Shown: one piece after another, positions 10,360 to 19,629 of the stretch
Layout: every line of letters begins with the position of its first letter
How positions within the stretch are numbered: the first letter of the stretch is position 1
NCBI GenBank assembly: GCA_004151065.3
Contig: NWUY0300006091.1
Span: 53,876-73,961 of the forward strand
DNA: 20,086 nucleotides
Direction of reading: 5' to 3'
From: Larix sibirica
Lineage: Eukaryota; Streptophyta; Pinopsida; Pinales; Pinaceae
Made by a program: the position numbers and the translations under genes
Notes under the pieces: generated by a model
The model's input: the letters and a program-made list of their open reading frames with translations, nothing else
Told to the model about the DNA's origin: nothing
The model's database searches: none

Positions 10360-10613
10360 GGACAATAAGCGAGTTGGTCCCCTAGCCTCCTCCATTCCTT
10401 AGGGCTCTAGGAGGTCACGAGTTCAATTTCACCCAGCAATTGAATCCCACACTTTGGTACTTGGGGCAGTATTTGGTGAGAATATCAGACTCATTCTATC
10501 GAACCCAACCCCTAGGTGATTTCCAATTTGCTATTTATGACCACCCAAGTGACTTAGACCAAAACCGAAGGTGAAGTTGAACCTCTGAAAACAATATATA
10601 TATATATATATAT
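10360..10613 (+). mobile_element. Candidate tRNA-derived SINE with (AT)10 tail (copy B)
   Basis: This is the copy B equivalent of 4313-4566. Box A lies at 10366-10377, box B at 10419-10430 and the (AT)10 tail at 10594-10613. No differences from copy A were seen. Confidence 0.5.
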
Positions 10614-11077
10614 TCCACAGAAAATGGCTCAATTTTATTATTTCCTTAGAAAAGACAAAATTACATTATGCATATGCATGCTCTCATGAAATATGTAGTC
10701 TTATTTCAGTCATGAAAGATTGTAGAGAAAAAATAAACAACACGAGTCTTTAGAAAACTAATCGTTTTCATCATAATTTACATTAGCTTAAAATTTCATC
10801 TTCTTCGGACATTAAGGTTGAATATAACAGTCTGAGTATGAAAGATGTCATAAAGGTAGGAAAAAAAGAGAGAAACTAATATGGCCAAGGAATTCCTGCA
10901 AGATTTGTGCCCTCTTCTATGAAAGGCATGTGGTAGAATTCAAAACATTGATCATCTTTATGCTCAGATATTAGTCATTCCCTATGAACTAGTTACAAGC
11001 CTTCCTTCGAAAGAGTATCGCCCCCCACATTTTTCTCTTTGTAAACATGAGTGCAAGAGCAGTGATCAAAATTACTC
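10614..11077. other. Unassigned AT-rich sequence after the SINE-like unit (copy B)
   Basis: This is the copy B equivalent of 4567-5030. No gene or element is supported. Confidence 0.5.
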
Positions 11078-11108
<31 letters not shown>

Positions 11109-11114
11109 GGGGGG
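11078..11114. repeat. Compound microsatellite (TG)7(AG)8(G)7, copy B
   Basis: The unit counts are identical to those at 5031-5067. Here the sequence reads straight on into a GA-rich tract. Equal repeat number in such a mutable locus argues that the two copies are extremely recent or are the same locus assembled twice. Confidence 0.97.
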
Positions 11115-11117
11115 TGG

Positions 11118-11694
11118 TTAGGGGTTTAGAGAGAGAGAGAGAGAGAGAGATCATGGCGGGAGTGTGGATGGTTTTTCATGGGGGATAGAAAGAGATAGAG
11201 TGGGGGGCAGGATTAGGAGGGTAAGGAGTAGGGGTTTTCAAGGGGCATGAGAGAGAGGGAGACATAGAAAGAGAGGGACTGGTTATGACACAATGAGAGA
11301 GAGAGACTAGGGATTACGGATTTTGGATTTATAGATATATAGAGAGAAAGGGAGAGAGGTTAGGTGTTTATAAAGAGAGATATAGGGGGTTAGGGATTTA
11401 GAAGGAGAAAGATAAATAGAGTGATATTAGTGGTCAAGGGTCTAGAGAGAGAGATAAATGGGAGGTTAGGGATTTAGAGACAAAGAGCAAGTGAGAGAGA
11501 GAGAGATATTTGGTGATAGTTCTTCAAAGAGAGATATTGCAAGTTAGTGGTTTAGAGAGAGAGATATTGGGGGTTAGGGATTAGGGGTTTAGAGAGAGAG
11601 AGAGAGAGAGATTGGGGGTTAGGGGTTAAGAGAGAGAGAGAGAGAAATATATTGGTGGTTGATAGGGGTTTGTANGAGAGAGGGGGGGGGGGGG
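11118..11694. repeat. Purine-rich GA tract with TTAGGG-like words
   Basis: For nearly 600 bases the plus strand is dominated by GA runs, with very few C. The runs alternate with words such as GGGGTTAGGGATTTAGAGAGA and TTAGGGGTTTAGAG, giving a degenerate minisatellite of roughly 30-60 base units rather than a plain dinucleotide repeat. It ends in a run of 13 G at 11682-11694, with an N at 11675. Such mirror-symmetric purine tracts can form triplex DNA, and GA repeats are known targets of plant BPC/GAGA-binding proteins. No gene lies within. Confidence 0.85.
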
Positions 11695-12745
11695 AATGGG
11701 TTCAAATCCCATATTGAGACATGTTTTCTCATGGTGAGCCAATTTTTGGATCTCATGATTATCATGAGTTTATTGACAAATCCTCGTGCTTTTGTAGAAT
11801 TAAGTTTACTCCAGGAACCATCCTCAAATTGAGTGGAACTGCCTCAGGGTTTCCCTGAGAAGTGTATTCCGTGAAAATATAAATATATATATGCAAATAA
11901 TCATAGTTAAAGGTAATACATGCAAGAATACCATAATTTGGTCTATTGAAGTCTAGAATATAATATTTATGGGGCTCCAACACCAATAATGTGCAGTAGT
12001 GTTAATATCAAGTACCACTTATGGGAGGAGCTTTTAAATTGAGCTTCTCATGTTAGGACATGAGATATTACTTTCTATTATTATGAAAATTTTACTAGCT
12101 CATTATATTGGTTATATATAGTGCAAATCTAACACACAACTTTGATAACTCATGAAAACTTAACCTATAAGGGAAATGTGTTATATGTCCATTCTTTTAG
12201 GTGTCATAAATATATAGTGTAAATTACTATTACCAAGATAATTCATTCATTATGCTATATGATCTCAATGGCACATGAATGAAGTTATTTATCAAGATAT
12301 AATCTATTTTCCAAGGAAAACCTCATGGGAGACCCAAGGGATTCTTCTTCACAAGCACATTCATGGATGCCATCCCTAGTAATCATGTCAACATAGACTT
12401 GTGTGCCTCACCAAGGGGATTCAAATTGAGCACCTATGAGTACAACATTAGCCAAATGTCCAACAACATTGGAAACAATCACTTGAGCTAACCCCTTGGA
12501 ATTCAATAGATACCATTAGTTTCCAAAGTGAAACAATTTGTAAAATACAACCAAAACATGTAATTTCCATTAATACCCATACACATACATCCCTTAATAA
12601 AATATCGATTGATTCAATACTTTCATTTATGGGTACAATCTCGGTAACTAGGGTTTAATATGACCAACCTAGATCCATTAGAAAGAAATTAAGATGCAAA
12701 TCTATTGGTGCCTAAAATATCTAGATTTACGATTAATCTATGTTG
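11695..12745. other. Unassigned AT-rich region
   Basis: No gene is supported. The best open stretch is on the minus strand at 12288-12515. A short ATATAAATATATATATATG stretch near 11876-11895 is simple sequence. The region may be old retroelement DNA too decayed to name. Confidence 0.5.
12288..12515 (-). pseudogene. Decayed minus-strand frame, unrecognised
   Basis: One minus-strand frame stays open for about 76 codons with a single TGA at 12408-12410, bounded by TAA on both sides. It reads KGLAQVIVSNVVGHLANVVL and, after the stop, TQVYVDMITRDGIHECACEE. Codon composition is protein-like, but I recognise no family and no start. It may be part of a dead retroelement, or chance. Confidence 0.22.
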
Positions 12746-12776
12746 GTGTGTGTGCGCGTGCGCGCGTGTGTGTGTA
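12746..12776. repeat. Alternating purine-pyrimidine tract (Z-DNA prone)
   Basis: A 31-base uninterrupted alternation of purine and pyrimidine has TG repeats on both sides and a CG-rich core (GCGCGTGCGCGCG, 12754-12766). This pattern is the classic sequence for left-handed Z-DNA. CpG density here is far above that of the surrounding AT-rich DNA, which suggests recent expansion or selective retention. Confidence 0.9.
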
Positions 12777-14260
12777 AAGCTTAGTATTTTTTCTTAAATT
12801 ATCTTTTTACATTATATATTATATTTTTTTCAATATTGTATTTGGATCCATTTCATGTAAACTTTAGACACCTAAATGATACATTTCCTTCATATTGGAC
12901 TATATAATGTACCTTGCTTCTCTTGGTACAACTAGTGATGCTATTTATCCTTGACTCATTTGAGTATCATAAGAAGGAAACACTTATTTCCAGTTGGGTC
13001 TACAAGTGAGTTTAACAACCAACTTTGATATCATAATTGATCGTAGTATATTCATAAATAGGTTGAGAATCTTAAGCATAACATCAACATATTTCAATCC
13101 TTCCATTGTTTTGTTGTAAGTTTGGGTAATCCCTTTCCAAGCGAGGTTAGTAAGATCATCAACTTTAGCTCATGATACTCAAATAATTTGCAAGATATGA
13201 AGTGATGTACTAAAACCTAGGCCTAACTGCACCCGAATTGGATTCTTCAAAATCAGATTCTCAAATTCTTCATTGGTTTCTTCCACCTCGTTTTGAGTAA
13301 TATAAAGTTGTTTAAGTAGGATAAATGTAGTATAATTAGGGTTAATTAGGTTTAGGGTTTCAAATCCCCGATTCCTATTTTTGGGATGAGTGCCACACTC
13401 GTATTGGATTCTTCAGCCGATTCCGATCGCACCCATAGTTCATGTAACCTTGAGTAAAACACCAATCTTCCTACTAGATTCCCTTAAAACAATTCTTGAC
13501 TCAATTCATAATAAAACAGAGTGAAGGTCCATGCCATAACAGATTCATAAGGTTTTCAAAGATTTGTCCATGCAAAGCAAAGTGACTAATGATATCCTCT
13601 TGAGTTCCAGCCATGAATAAGTGTAAAACACATTAATATACAAATGATAAAATCCATTACTATCCATACTTAGTTTGGTCTACAATATCAGATTGCTAAT
13701 AATCTACTCATGAAAAGAAAATATTTGTGCATCAATTAGTCTCATCTTAAAGATAAAGGAGAAAACAATCTATGCTATTAAGGATCCACAATAGTTATAG
13801 CCTCAATTTCACTTGCCTGTGAAATTTTGGCGATTACACTAGAAGACATTACCAATTCATATTATTTACAAAATGCAACACATCATACCATTTCATGGTC
13901 ACTTCCCACACCCACTAAACAAAGATCAAAACTTAAATTGAATCAAAGTTTGATGAGTCACGTAGCTCTTCCAAATACCATAAAGCACAACTCACGCAAC
14001 TTGTATTCATAATGTATAGTAAATATCACATGGGATATCCCTTGATACCCATGAAAGTCCTATAAACACGATATCCATATACTTCCACAATGCATTAATG
14101 AAAAAGGACATACGTTAGCAGTTAGTGGGTGGGTTCTACGACCTGCTTGAGATCCCATCTCGTTATGGTAGAGTTATTTGTCCTCCCAAAGGTCTCTTCA
14201 GTCACATGGGAAACCACTCATGGATGGAAATTGTTCACATTGGATTTGTTTCATCATTAG
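12777..14260. other. Unassigned AT-rich region
   Basis: No gene is supported. A minus-strand frame of about 50 codons near 12990-13150 and a plus-strand frame near 13830-14012 lack start codons and family resemblance. A pair of similar words lies at 13229-13248 and 13395-13414. Nothing else was identified. Confidence 0.5.
13229..13414 (+). repeat. Pair of short similar words about 166 bases apart
   Basis: GCACCCGAATTGGATTCTTC (13229-13248) and the related ACACTCGTATTGGATTCTTC (13395-13414) lie in the same orientation. A CGCACCCAT word follows the second. They may be internal repeats of a small mobile element, but no terminal inverted repeats were found. Confidence 0.4.
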
Positions 14261-14272
14261 TATTAAGTTATA

Positions 14273-14285
14273 CCCATAAATAAAG
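14273..14285 (+). promoter_or_regulatory. TATA-like site, possibly of a decayed LTR
   Basis: CATAAATAAAGGCC is followed by a long transcript-like region lacking coding frames, with CT-rich and GA-rich leader-like stretches (about 14310-14560). This layout resembles the U3-R part of a plant LTR retrotransposon. No second LTR, primer-binding site or TG...CA ends could be matched, so the assignment is weak. Confidence 0.2.
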
Positions 14286-14289
14286 GCCA

Positions 14290-16620
14290 CGGGTTTCATT
14301 CACAAGAGAGAAAATCAAGAGTCTAATTATACAAAAGGAATCTCTCTAGAGACCCTCTCAAAAAACAATTTATTCCTACACTATTTGCATGTTTTCTTGC
14401 TAGTATTTCATTGAGGCTTCAAGATTCCTACATTCACTAGAGTTTTAGAGAGGAATTGCACAGTACAAGAACCCATACTTTGCAGAGCTTTGGAGGCCAT
14501 CTACTTCCATTTCTTACCAAGGTGACACCATTGTTGTTTTTCTTTCTTTTACATTGGAGAGAAGTCACAAGATTTGGGTGGGATAAGTAATGGTAGGGAA
14601 GGACACTATTTTGAATATTGTTTCTATTAAATTATTGGGTGGGGGGTATTCTTGGAATTTTAATGGCATTATGTATGGTCAAATTCATAGTTTATTTCTC
14701 CTTATGTTGTTTCTTTTTGTGTTATCTACTCTAATTGGTTTCCTCTCTTTGTATACTCACATATGACTATGTCCATTTTTTAGCTCATACACTTGCTAGA
14801 TATATTGGTTTTGTACATTGACAATGAAACCTAAACCTTCAAACAACTCATAAAACCAATACAAAGAATGACAAATCCATTGGTTTTTAATCATTGATTA
14901 TATTATTGAGGTTGTTTTGTGCCCAACTCTAACTTGTGATGGCTTGCAGGATCAATACTAGTGTTGTCATTTCATTTTCCACACACGAGAAGAGGTGATA
15001 TTTTGAAATACTCAAAACATTTGGAACTCAACATTTCACACAAATGTTCATCTCTATTCTGAAAGATTCATGCAATATAGCCCACTTAAGTCCTGCAATT
15101 TGCTTAGGTTTTATTTTCTTCTATTGCAACACTTTTCTACATGGAGGCCCATAGTGTCTACCTATGCGAGTTCCACGACCTCCTTTGAGATAGTTGACCC
15201 AACTGTACCCTAATTTCAATTTGAAGCAGTAGGTAGTTCTTTTTTTTGAAGATGGAAAAACCTATCATAATGGGGTAGGTCCTGGGTAGTTAACATGTTT
15301 CCTTACGTTCAAGGAAGATGAGCTCTTAGCCAATCAATAAAACATATCATAAATGGCACTCGAATTGTCTCTGTTTGTGACGGAAAATTTTGTTGTACAG
15401 TTTTATTTTTTCTCATTATTTTTTTGGAATTTTGACGATTTGGGTTGTTTTAAAATGGGCCAAACCTTCTAAAAACACAGTTCTATGACATAATTCAATA
15501 GTAAATGAAGTGGAACTAACATTCCACGGATTTTTATAACTGGATCTCGAAAACAAATCAAAAAATTTGAATACCCATTATCCCACGCCGTTTTTCAATA
15601 ACTAAATAAAAATTTCATGGAAGTTAATTAACTTTATTATTTACAGTTTATCAACCATAATCATCATCGATAGGACTTTGCCACGCTGATGAAAAAATCA
15701 CATGAACATTATCGATAGGGTCAACAGCGTTCATAGGAATTGAGTTGAATTTTTTTTAATTTTATCAACCTATCATTGACTTTGTGAATCGCATGCATTA
15801 CATTTATCAATCAAATCGTTGCTTTTACATCATATGAATATGAGAGTGACGCATAACTATATAATTAATAAGTGAAATAGCTTCAACGCAGTTAGTCCTT
15901 GCATTGTTTTAGATTAATTTAGAAGAGTTTGATATATTTGAAAATTTTAAACAATAAAAAATATATCAAAATAAAATCCAAAAATAATATGAAATAATAG
16001 AAGAAACTAGATTCAATTGCCTTTCAATCTCCAAATATTATTGTAACCTTAAATCCCTTACACCAAATACCAAAGAAATCAACTGAAAATCCTTTACATT
16101 AAATACCAAAGAAACCAATTGAAATTGATAATTTTCTAGCTATTTATTTTGAGGAAAGAGATAGGATTTTACACAAAGTGTCAAATAAAATTTTAAAAAT
16201 GGAAGTGGTGACTAAGCGAGTTGTCTTAGACACATTGTATGGCCATCAAACTAGTACAAGTACAAATGAAGAATAACAAGTAATACTATAAAATAACAAA
16301 TTTTATTACAATGAAATAAATATTTAAACTTTAAATCTCCAAAAACAGGGAACCTTTCACTTTTATTTAAGAAAAAGAAGCAATCCAAGACAACCAAGAA
16401 CAATTCGATAACTTAGCATGATAGCCATGAAATTATTTATAGCCAATATAGACATTGATACCCACAATTTAGTGGAGGTCCAAGCAATAGAGTCAGGTTT
16501 AAATCTTGCTTTCCACCATCGTTTCTAACAACTAGTGGTGCAAGGGATTCACAAGTCATTATGCACCTTTTAAATAAAATGCCCATAATCAAGACGTTGA
16601 TCTTGATAGGATTATTTAGA
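14290..16620. other. Unassigned AT-rich region, possibly old LTR-element DNA
   Basis: No coding region is supported. A short hairpin (GTGGAA/TTCCAC, 15511-15527) and a 36-base direct repeat near 16051-16121 are the only structures seen. Two similar words around TTC(T/C)ACGACCT at about 14136 and 15169 may be chance or parts of one repeat family. Confidence 0.45.
16051..16121 (+). repeat. Two-unit direct repeat, period about 36
   Basis: The word AAATACCAAAGAAA with similar flanks (CCTTTACA / CCCTTACA before, CAACTG / CAATTG after) occurs twice, 36 bases apart, with a few mismatches. Confidence 0.7.
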
Positions 16621-16622
16621 AT

Positions 16623-16820
16623 TTGATCCCAAAATTATTGGAAATAATGGCAGCCCCATATTACTTTGAAATTGTTAGTGTCTATCACACCAAAAGAGGA
16701 AATAATAAAGTGATGGTCGATGCTCTAACAAACTTTCGTGTTGAAGGCCACTTTAGAGAGGTTTTCTTTGTAACCAAATGGGAGTATTTGAAAGAGCGAG
16801 AGATCAAGTCAATAATATAG
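16623..16820 (+). pseudogene. Possible Ty3/gypsy RNase H C-terminal remnant
   Basis: An open stretch reads YYFEIVSVYHTKRGNNKVMV followed by DALTNF. In plant Ty3/gypsy polyproteins the RNase H domain ends with a segment of the form FEI...GK.N.VADALSR, and the match at G-N-K-V-x-V-D-A-L is suggestive. The following part (EVFFVTKWEYLKEREIK) would be the linker toward integrase. There are about four extra residues between FEI and the glycine, and no upstream RT or downstream integrase was found, so the call is tentative. The 3' part of this frame lies inside the 424-base duplication. Confidence 0.35.
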
Positions 16821-17097
16821 AATTTGATAGAAGAGGACAAACACTTAATCTGGTTCAAAATCTACTCAAAGAATAGAGACTTTGGTAGCAGAGGACAAAC
16901 ACGTAATCTGGTTCAAAATATATTCATTTTCAATACACTTTTGGGTGTCGACTTGCAAGACTATAAGAGAGGACAAAGTAAGAGCAATGATGAAAATTCA
17001 AAACAATTGAAGTAGTGGAGAGAATACAGATTTTCCATTTACCTTTTTTCATATCATAATATTTACTCAAAAAGAAGTGAGAGATGATGAAGCATAG
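16674..17097 (+). repeat. 424-base direct duplication, first copy
   Basis: This block matches 17099-17522 at an offset of 425 with no difference seen. It includes the end of the gypsy-like stretch and a 63-codon open frame (16824-17015). A single N (17098) separates the two copies exactly. Confidence 0.95.
16833..16920 (+). repeat. Short direct repeat, period 58, within the 424-base unit
   Basis: GAGGACAAACAC(T/G)TAATCTGG and the following GTTCAAAAT occur at 16833 and again at 16891. A weaker GAGAGGACAAAG word follows near 16969. The same pair recurs at 17258 and 17316 in the second copy of the 424-base block. Confidence 0.85.
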
Positions 17098-17098
17098 N

Positions 17099-17522
17099 GT
17101 TAGTGTCTATCACACCAAAAGAGGAAATAATAAAGTGATGGTCGATGCTCTAACAAACTTTCGTGTTGAAGGCCACTTTAGAGAGGTTTTCTTTGTAACC
17201 AAATGGGAGTATTTGAAAGAGCGAGAGATCAAGTCAATAATATAGAATTTGATAGAAGAGGACAAACACTTAATCTGGTTCAAAATCTACTCAAAGAATA
17301 GAGACTTTGGTAGCAGAGGACAAACACGTAATCTGGTTCAAAATATATTCATTTTCAATACACTTTTGGGTGTCGACTTGCAAGACTATAAGAGAGGACA
17401 AAGTAAGAGCAATGATGAAAATTCAAAACAATTGAAGTAGTGGAGAGAATACAGATTTTCCATTTACCTTTTTTCATATCATAATATTTACTCAAAAAGA
17501 AGTGAGAGATGATGAAGCATAG
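17099..17522 (+). repeat. 424-base direct duplication, second copy
   Basis: This is the exact second copy of 16674-17097. The left edge touches the N at 17098, and the right edge continues into unique sequence. Two identical ends meeting at one N is what an unmerged overlap between two contigs would look like, so the duplication may not exist in the genome. Confidence 0.95.
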
Positions 17523-19130
17523 AAGCATAAAACTAGAAGCAAAAATGAAGAGTGGAAGAATTTTGATCATTTAAGCATTCTTAGGAATATCATATCTATC
17601 TTAATACTCAGACAAAAAATGTAATCAATTATTTTGTAGATTTTGAAAAAGTTTCAAATGTAAATGAGATTTTAATATATAAACAAGATGATCATTTACT
17701 TTGTTATTATAATTTTCACCAAAAACCTCACAAAAATGAAAATATTTAATATATAACAGTATAATCTTTATGTTTTTCATATAAAATCTACTCTTAATAT
17801 AGAAATAAAAGCTTCAAAATTGAGAACATAGTTGCTTGATAAATGTCGACATCACTACTTACATACATAACATATAATCAAAATGCTACATGTGTTTCTT
17901 AATTTTCATTAATGAGATGTAAAATCTTGATTTTAAATTATGTGGAAAACTTAATACAATGAATGGCTCATGGAGTTATCGCTCAGAACTCAGAACTTAT
18001 ATCGTTACCTACACAACTAGGCAACGTTAACACAACCCACTTGGAACTATCATTTTAATTGAAACTATAATTTTCAACGACAACATTTATATTAAAAAAA
18101 GAATCTACTGTAGAGTTTTGAATTTGAATGGCATGGAATTAATTCCCTTTCCATTAGCAGAAGAACAGGCATGCAAAGCTAGGTGACTCATGAATTTTAG
18201 TTTTACTAATTGTTTAAAATTTGGAATTTTAGTTTGACCAACTATGTAAAACATGACCATTTACAGCATTGTTATCATTTGATAAAATATTTTCTTTGTT
18301 TAAGGTCATTGGCTTTTCATATTCGGCTTCCTAACTCAGTATTCCTGTTGTGGGTTCATTCACAGTAGGGAAAGGAAGAACCATTCGGCGAGAAATGTAA
18401 ACACACATTCAATATGTTTCAAGCCATTATAAATTTGGCATAGAGGGATTTATAGCAATGAGAAACTTAGGGATTTATCTTATGAACCATAGCGGGTCTG
18501 AGAAGCTTTGGGATTTATATTAGGAACACATTTATCAATAACTATTGATTACCAATAACTAGTGATTACCTACTTCAGAAAATAAATTTTAATATAAAAA
18601 AATAGAAAAAAATTAAATAAAAGAGAGTACAACTGGAGAATTAAAACACATGGCATGATGTAGAGGTTGGTGAGATGAGCGAGATACTAGAAGGTTGGAT
18701 CTATTATGCATGGTCAACAAGTGGCATATGATTGTTGTTTAGAGTTCCCACACAACCTTCGAGGAACCCCGAAGGCACCAACATAGATGTTAGAGCCTTT
18801 CTTGCAATATCCAACAACCAATGTACTTTATTTTTTTGGTTTTTGGGTTGCTTCAGGATTAATTCATCTTTGTATGTTGGGTTTCAATTCCTCATCCACT
18901 AGCCATGCCCACTCATGACCTTCTCTTTCTCTTATGACACCGTGGAGTTCCAGAGAACTGAAATCTCCATGCCTGCCAATGTTCAATACATTTTAGAAGG
19001 TGAATGGTCATATCCATAGAGCTTGAAATCCTATAGATATCGTAGTTCATGCAGAGCAGAGATGCATGCAAATAGCTAGAATTTCCTATGGGGAATTGTG
19101 TTGATGTTGAAGTTGCATCCTAAGTTTGTA
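17523..19130. other. Unassigned AT-rich region upstream of the histone pseudogene
   Basis: No gene, RNA gene or recognisable element was found. Simple structure includes a 17-base tandem repeat (18537-18570) and three GGGATTTAT words between 18446 and 18518. Part of the right end may be the former promoter and leader of the H3-type gene that follows, but no histone promoter motif was clear. Confidence 0.5.
18537..18570 (+). repeat. 17-base tandem repeat, two units
   Basis: AATAACTATTGATTACC (18537-18553) is followed directly by AATAACTAGTGATTACC (18554-18570), with one mismatch. Confidence 0.9.
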
Positions 19131-19142
19131 GGTTGTTAATCG

Positions 19143-19392
19143 CACATTCGTACGAAGCATACATCTCGTAAATCGACTAGAGGGAAGGCTCCAAGGAATC
19201 AGCTGGCTACAAAGGTTCTGCTTTTCTATTTTATCTATTTTTTCCTTATTGTGGGGTTAAATAGATTTCAATGTGTATTATTTAGAGTGCATTCTGAAAT
19301 ACTGCTCTGTTCTAGGATGCATGTAAATCTGCTCCGACAACAAGTGGTGTCAAGAATCCTAATAGATAATGCCCTGGTACAGTTGCTCTTCG
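19143..19392 (+). pseudogene. Histone H3.3-type pseudogene, two exons with intron retained
   Basis: Exon 1 (19149-19214) reads RTKHTSRKSTRGKAPRN and then QLATK, aligning to H3 residues 2-23. A 101-base intron (19215-19315, GT...AG) follows at K23. Exon 2 (19316-19392) aligns to residues 24-49 and reads SAPTTSGVKNPNR, a stop in place of residue 41, then CPGTVALR. It ends at a GTATGT donor in the middle of the Arg49 codon. About 37 of 48 residues match canonical H3. Thr31, and a stop one change away from Tyr41, point to the H3.3 (replacement) type, which in plants usually carries introns; H3.1 has Ala31 and Phe41. The start codon is lost (CACATT where ATGGCT is expected). Other changes include Q5H, K18N, R26C, K37N and H39N. 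A candidate acceptor for intron 2 lies at 19553-19555, but the remaining two thirds of H3 (histone fold) are absent. Retained introns mean it arose by DNA duplication, not retroposition. Confidence 0.88.
19215..19315 (+). other. Intron 1 of the H3.3-type pseudogene
   Basis: This 101-base AT-rich intron starts GTTCTG and ends TTCTAG. It separates codons K23 and residue 24 in phase 0. The flanking exons align to H3 without gap across the junction, which supports the borders. Confidence 0.8.
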
Positions 19393-19629
19393 GTATGTGC
19401 ACTTGTTTATTTTAATTTGTTAGGAATTCCTTCGGATTATGGTTAGTTGTTTTTAAACCCTCAGTAAATCTGAATTTTGGAATTTTGTTGGGAAGTTGCT
19501 TATTGGAAAAAGAATAACTGTTAATAATAACTATTAATATTTTCTTTGTGCATAGAGAATCACATAGATTATTGTTGATTACAACAAAGAAAATAGATGG
19601 TGCATTAGAGTCTGTTTAACACCATTTAT
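19393..19629. other. Intron-2-like sequence and unaligned DNA after H3 exon 2
   Basis: A good donor (GTATGTGC) follows exon 2, and TTGTGCATAG at 19546-19555 could be the matching acceptor. After it, A-GAA would complete Arg49-Glu50, but the next codons do not follow H3. A TTGTTGATT word that could match the LLI part of H3 is too short to trust. The gene is therefore truncated or too decayed beyond residue 50. Confidence 0.45.

Larger units (their letters stand above)
6048..11117 (+). repeat. Large direct repeat, copy B
   Basis: This is the second copy of 1-5070, with the same internal order: decayed minus-strand frame, dead LINE, SINE-like unit, microsatellite. It begins at the GCCCTTCATA word directly after the unique spacer. 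Identity to copy A ends at 11117. Copy B then continues without a gap into a GA-rich tract, whereas copy A stops at NN. The flanks therefore differ on the right, and the left flank of copy A lies outside the window. Confidence 0.97.

Noticed and set aside
11762-11986. Minus-strand frame of 74 codons
   Set aside because: Low-complexity AT-rich sequence encodes a YIYIYI run. There is no motif.
13021-13043. Primer-binding-site-like word (TTTGATATCAT, compared with the reverse complement of the tRNA-Met site of copia elements)
   Set aside because: Too many mismatches and no LTR beside it.
13827-14012. Plus-strand frame of 61 codons
   Set aside because: No ATG at the start, no family resemblance, and composition like the surrounding noncoding DNA.
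15510-15527. Small hairpin (GTGGAA/TTCCAC)
   Set aside because: A six-base stem is expected by chance in a window of this size.
17355-17570. Minus-strand frame of 71 codons
   Set aside because: It is antisense to the 424-base duplication and has no recognisable features.
18380-18395. E2F-like word (TTCGGCGAGAAA) upstream of the histone pseudogene
   Set aside because: It has a mismatch to the consensus and lies about 760 bases from a dead gene, so no regulatory claim can be supported.
18755-18776. Heat-shock-element-like CTTCGAGGAACCCCGAAGG
   Set aside because: The spacing between TTC and GAA blocks is wrong for a standard element, and no gene starts nearby.
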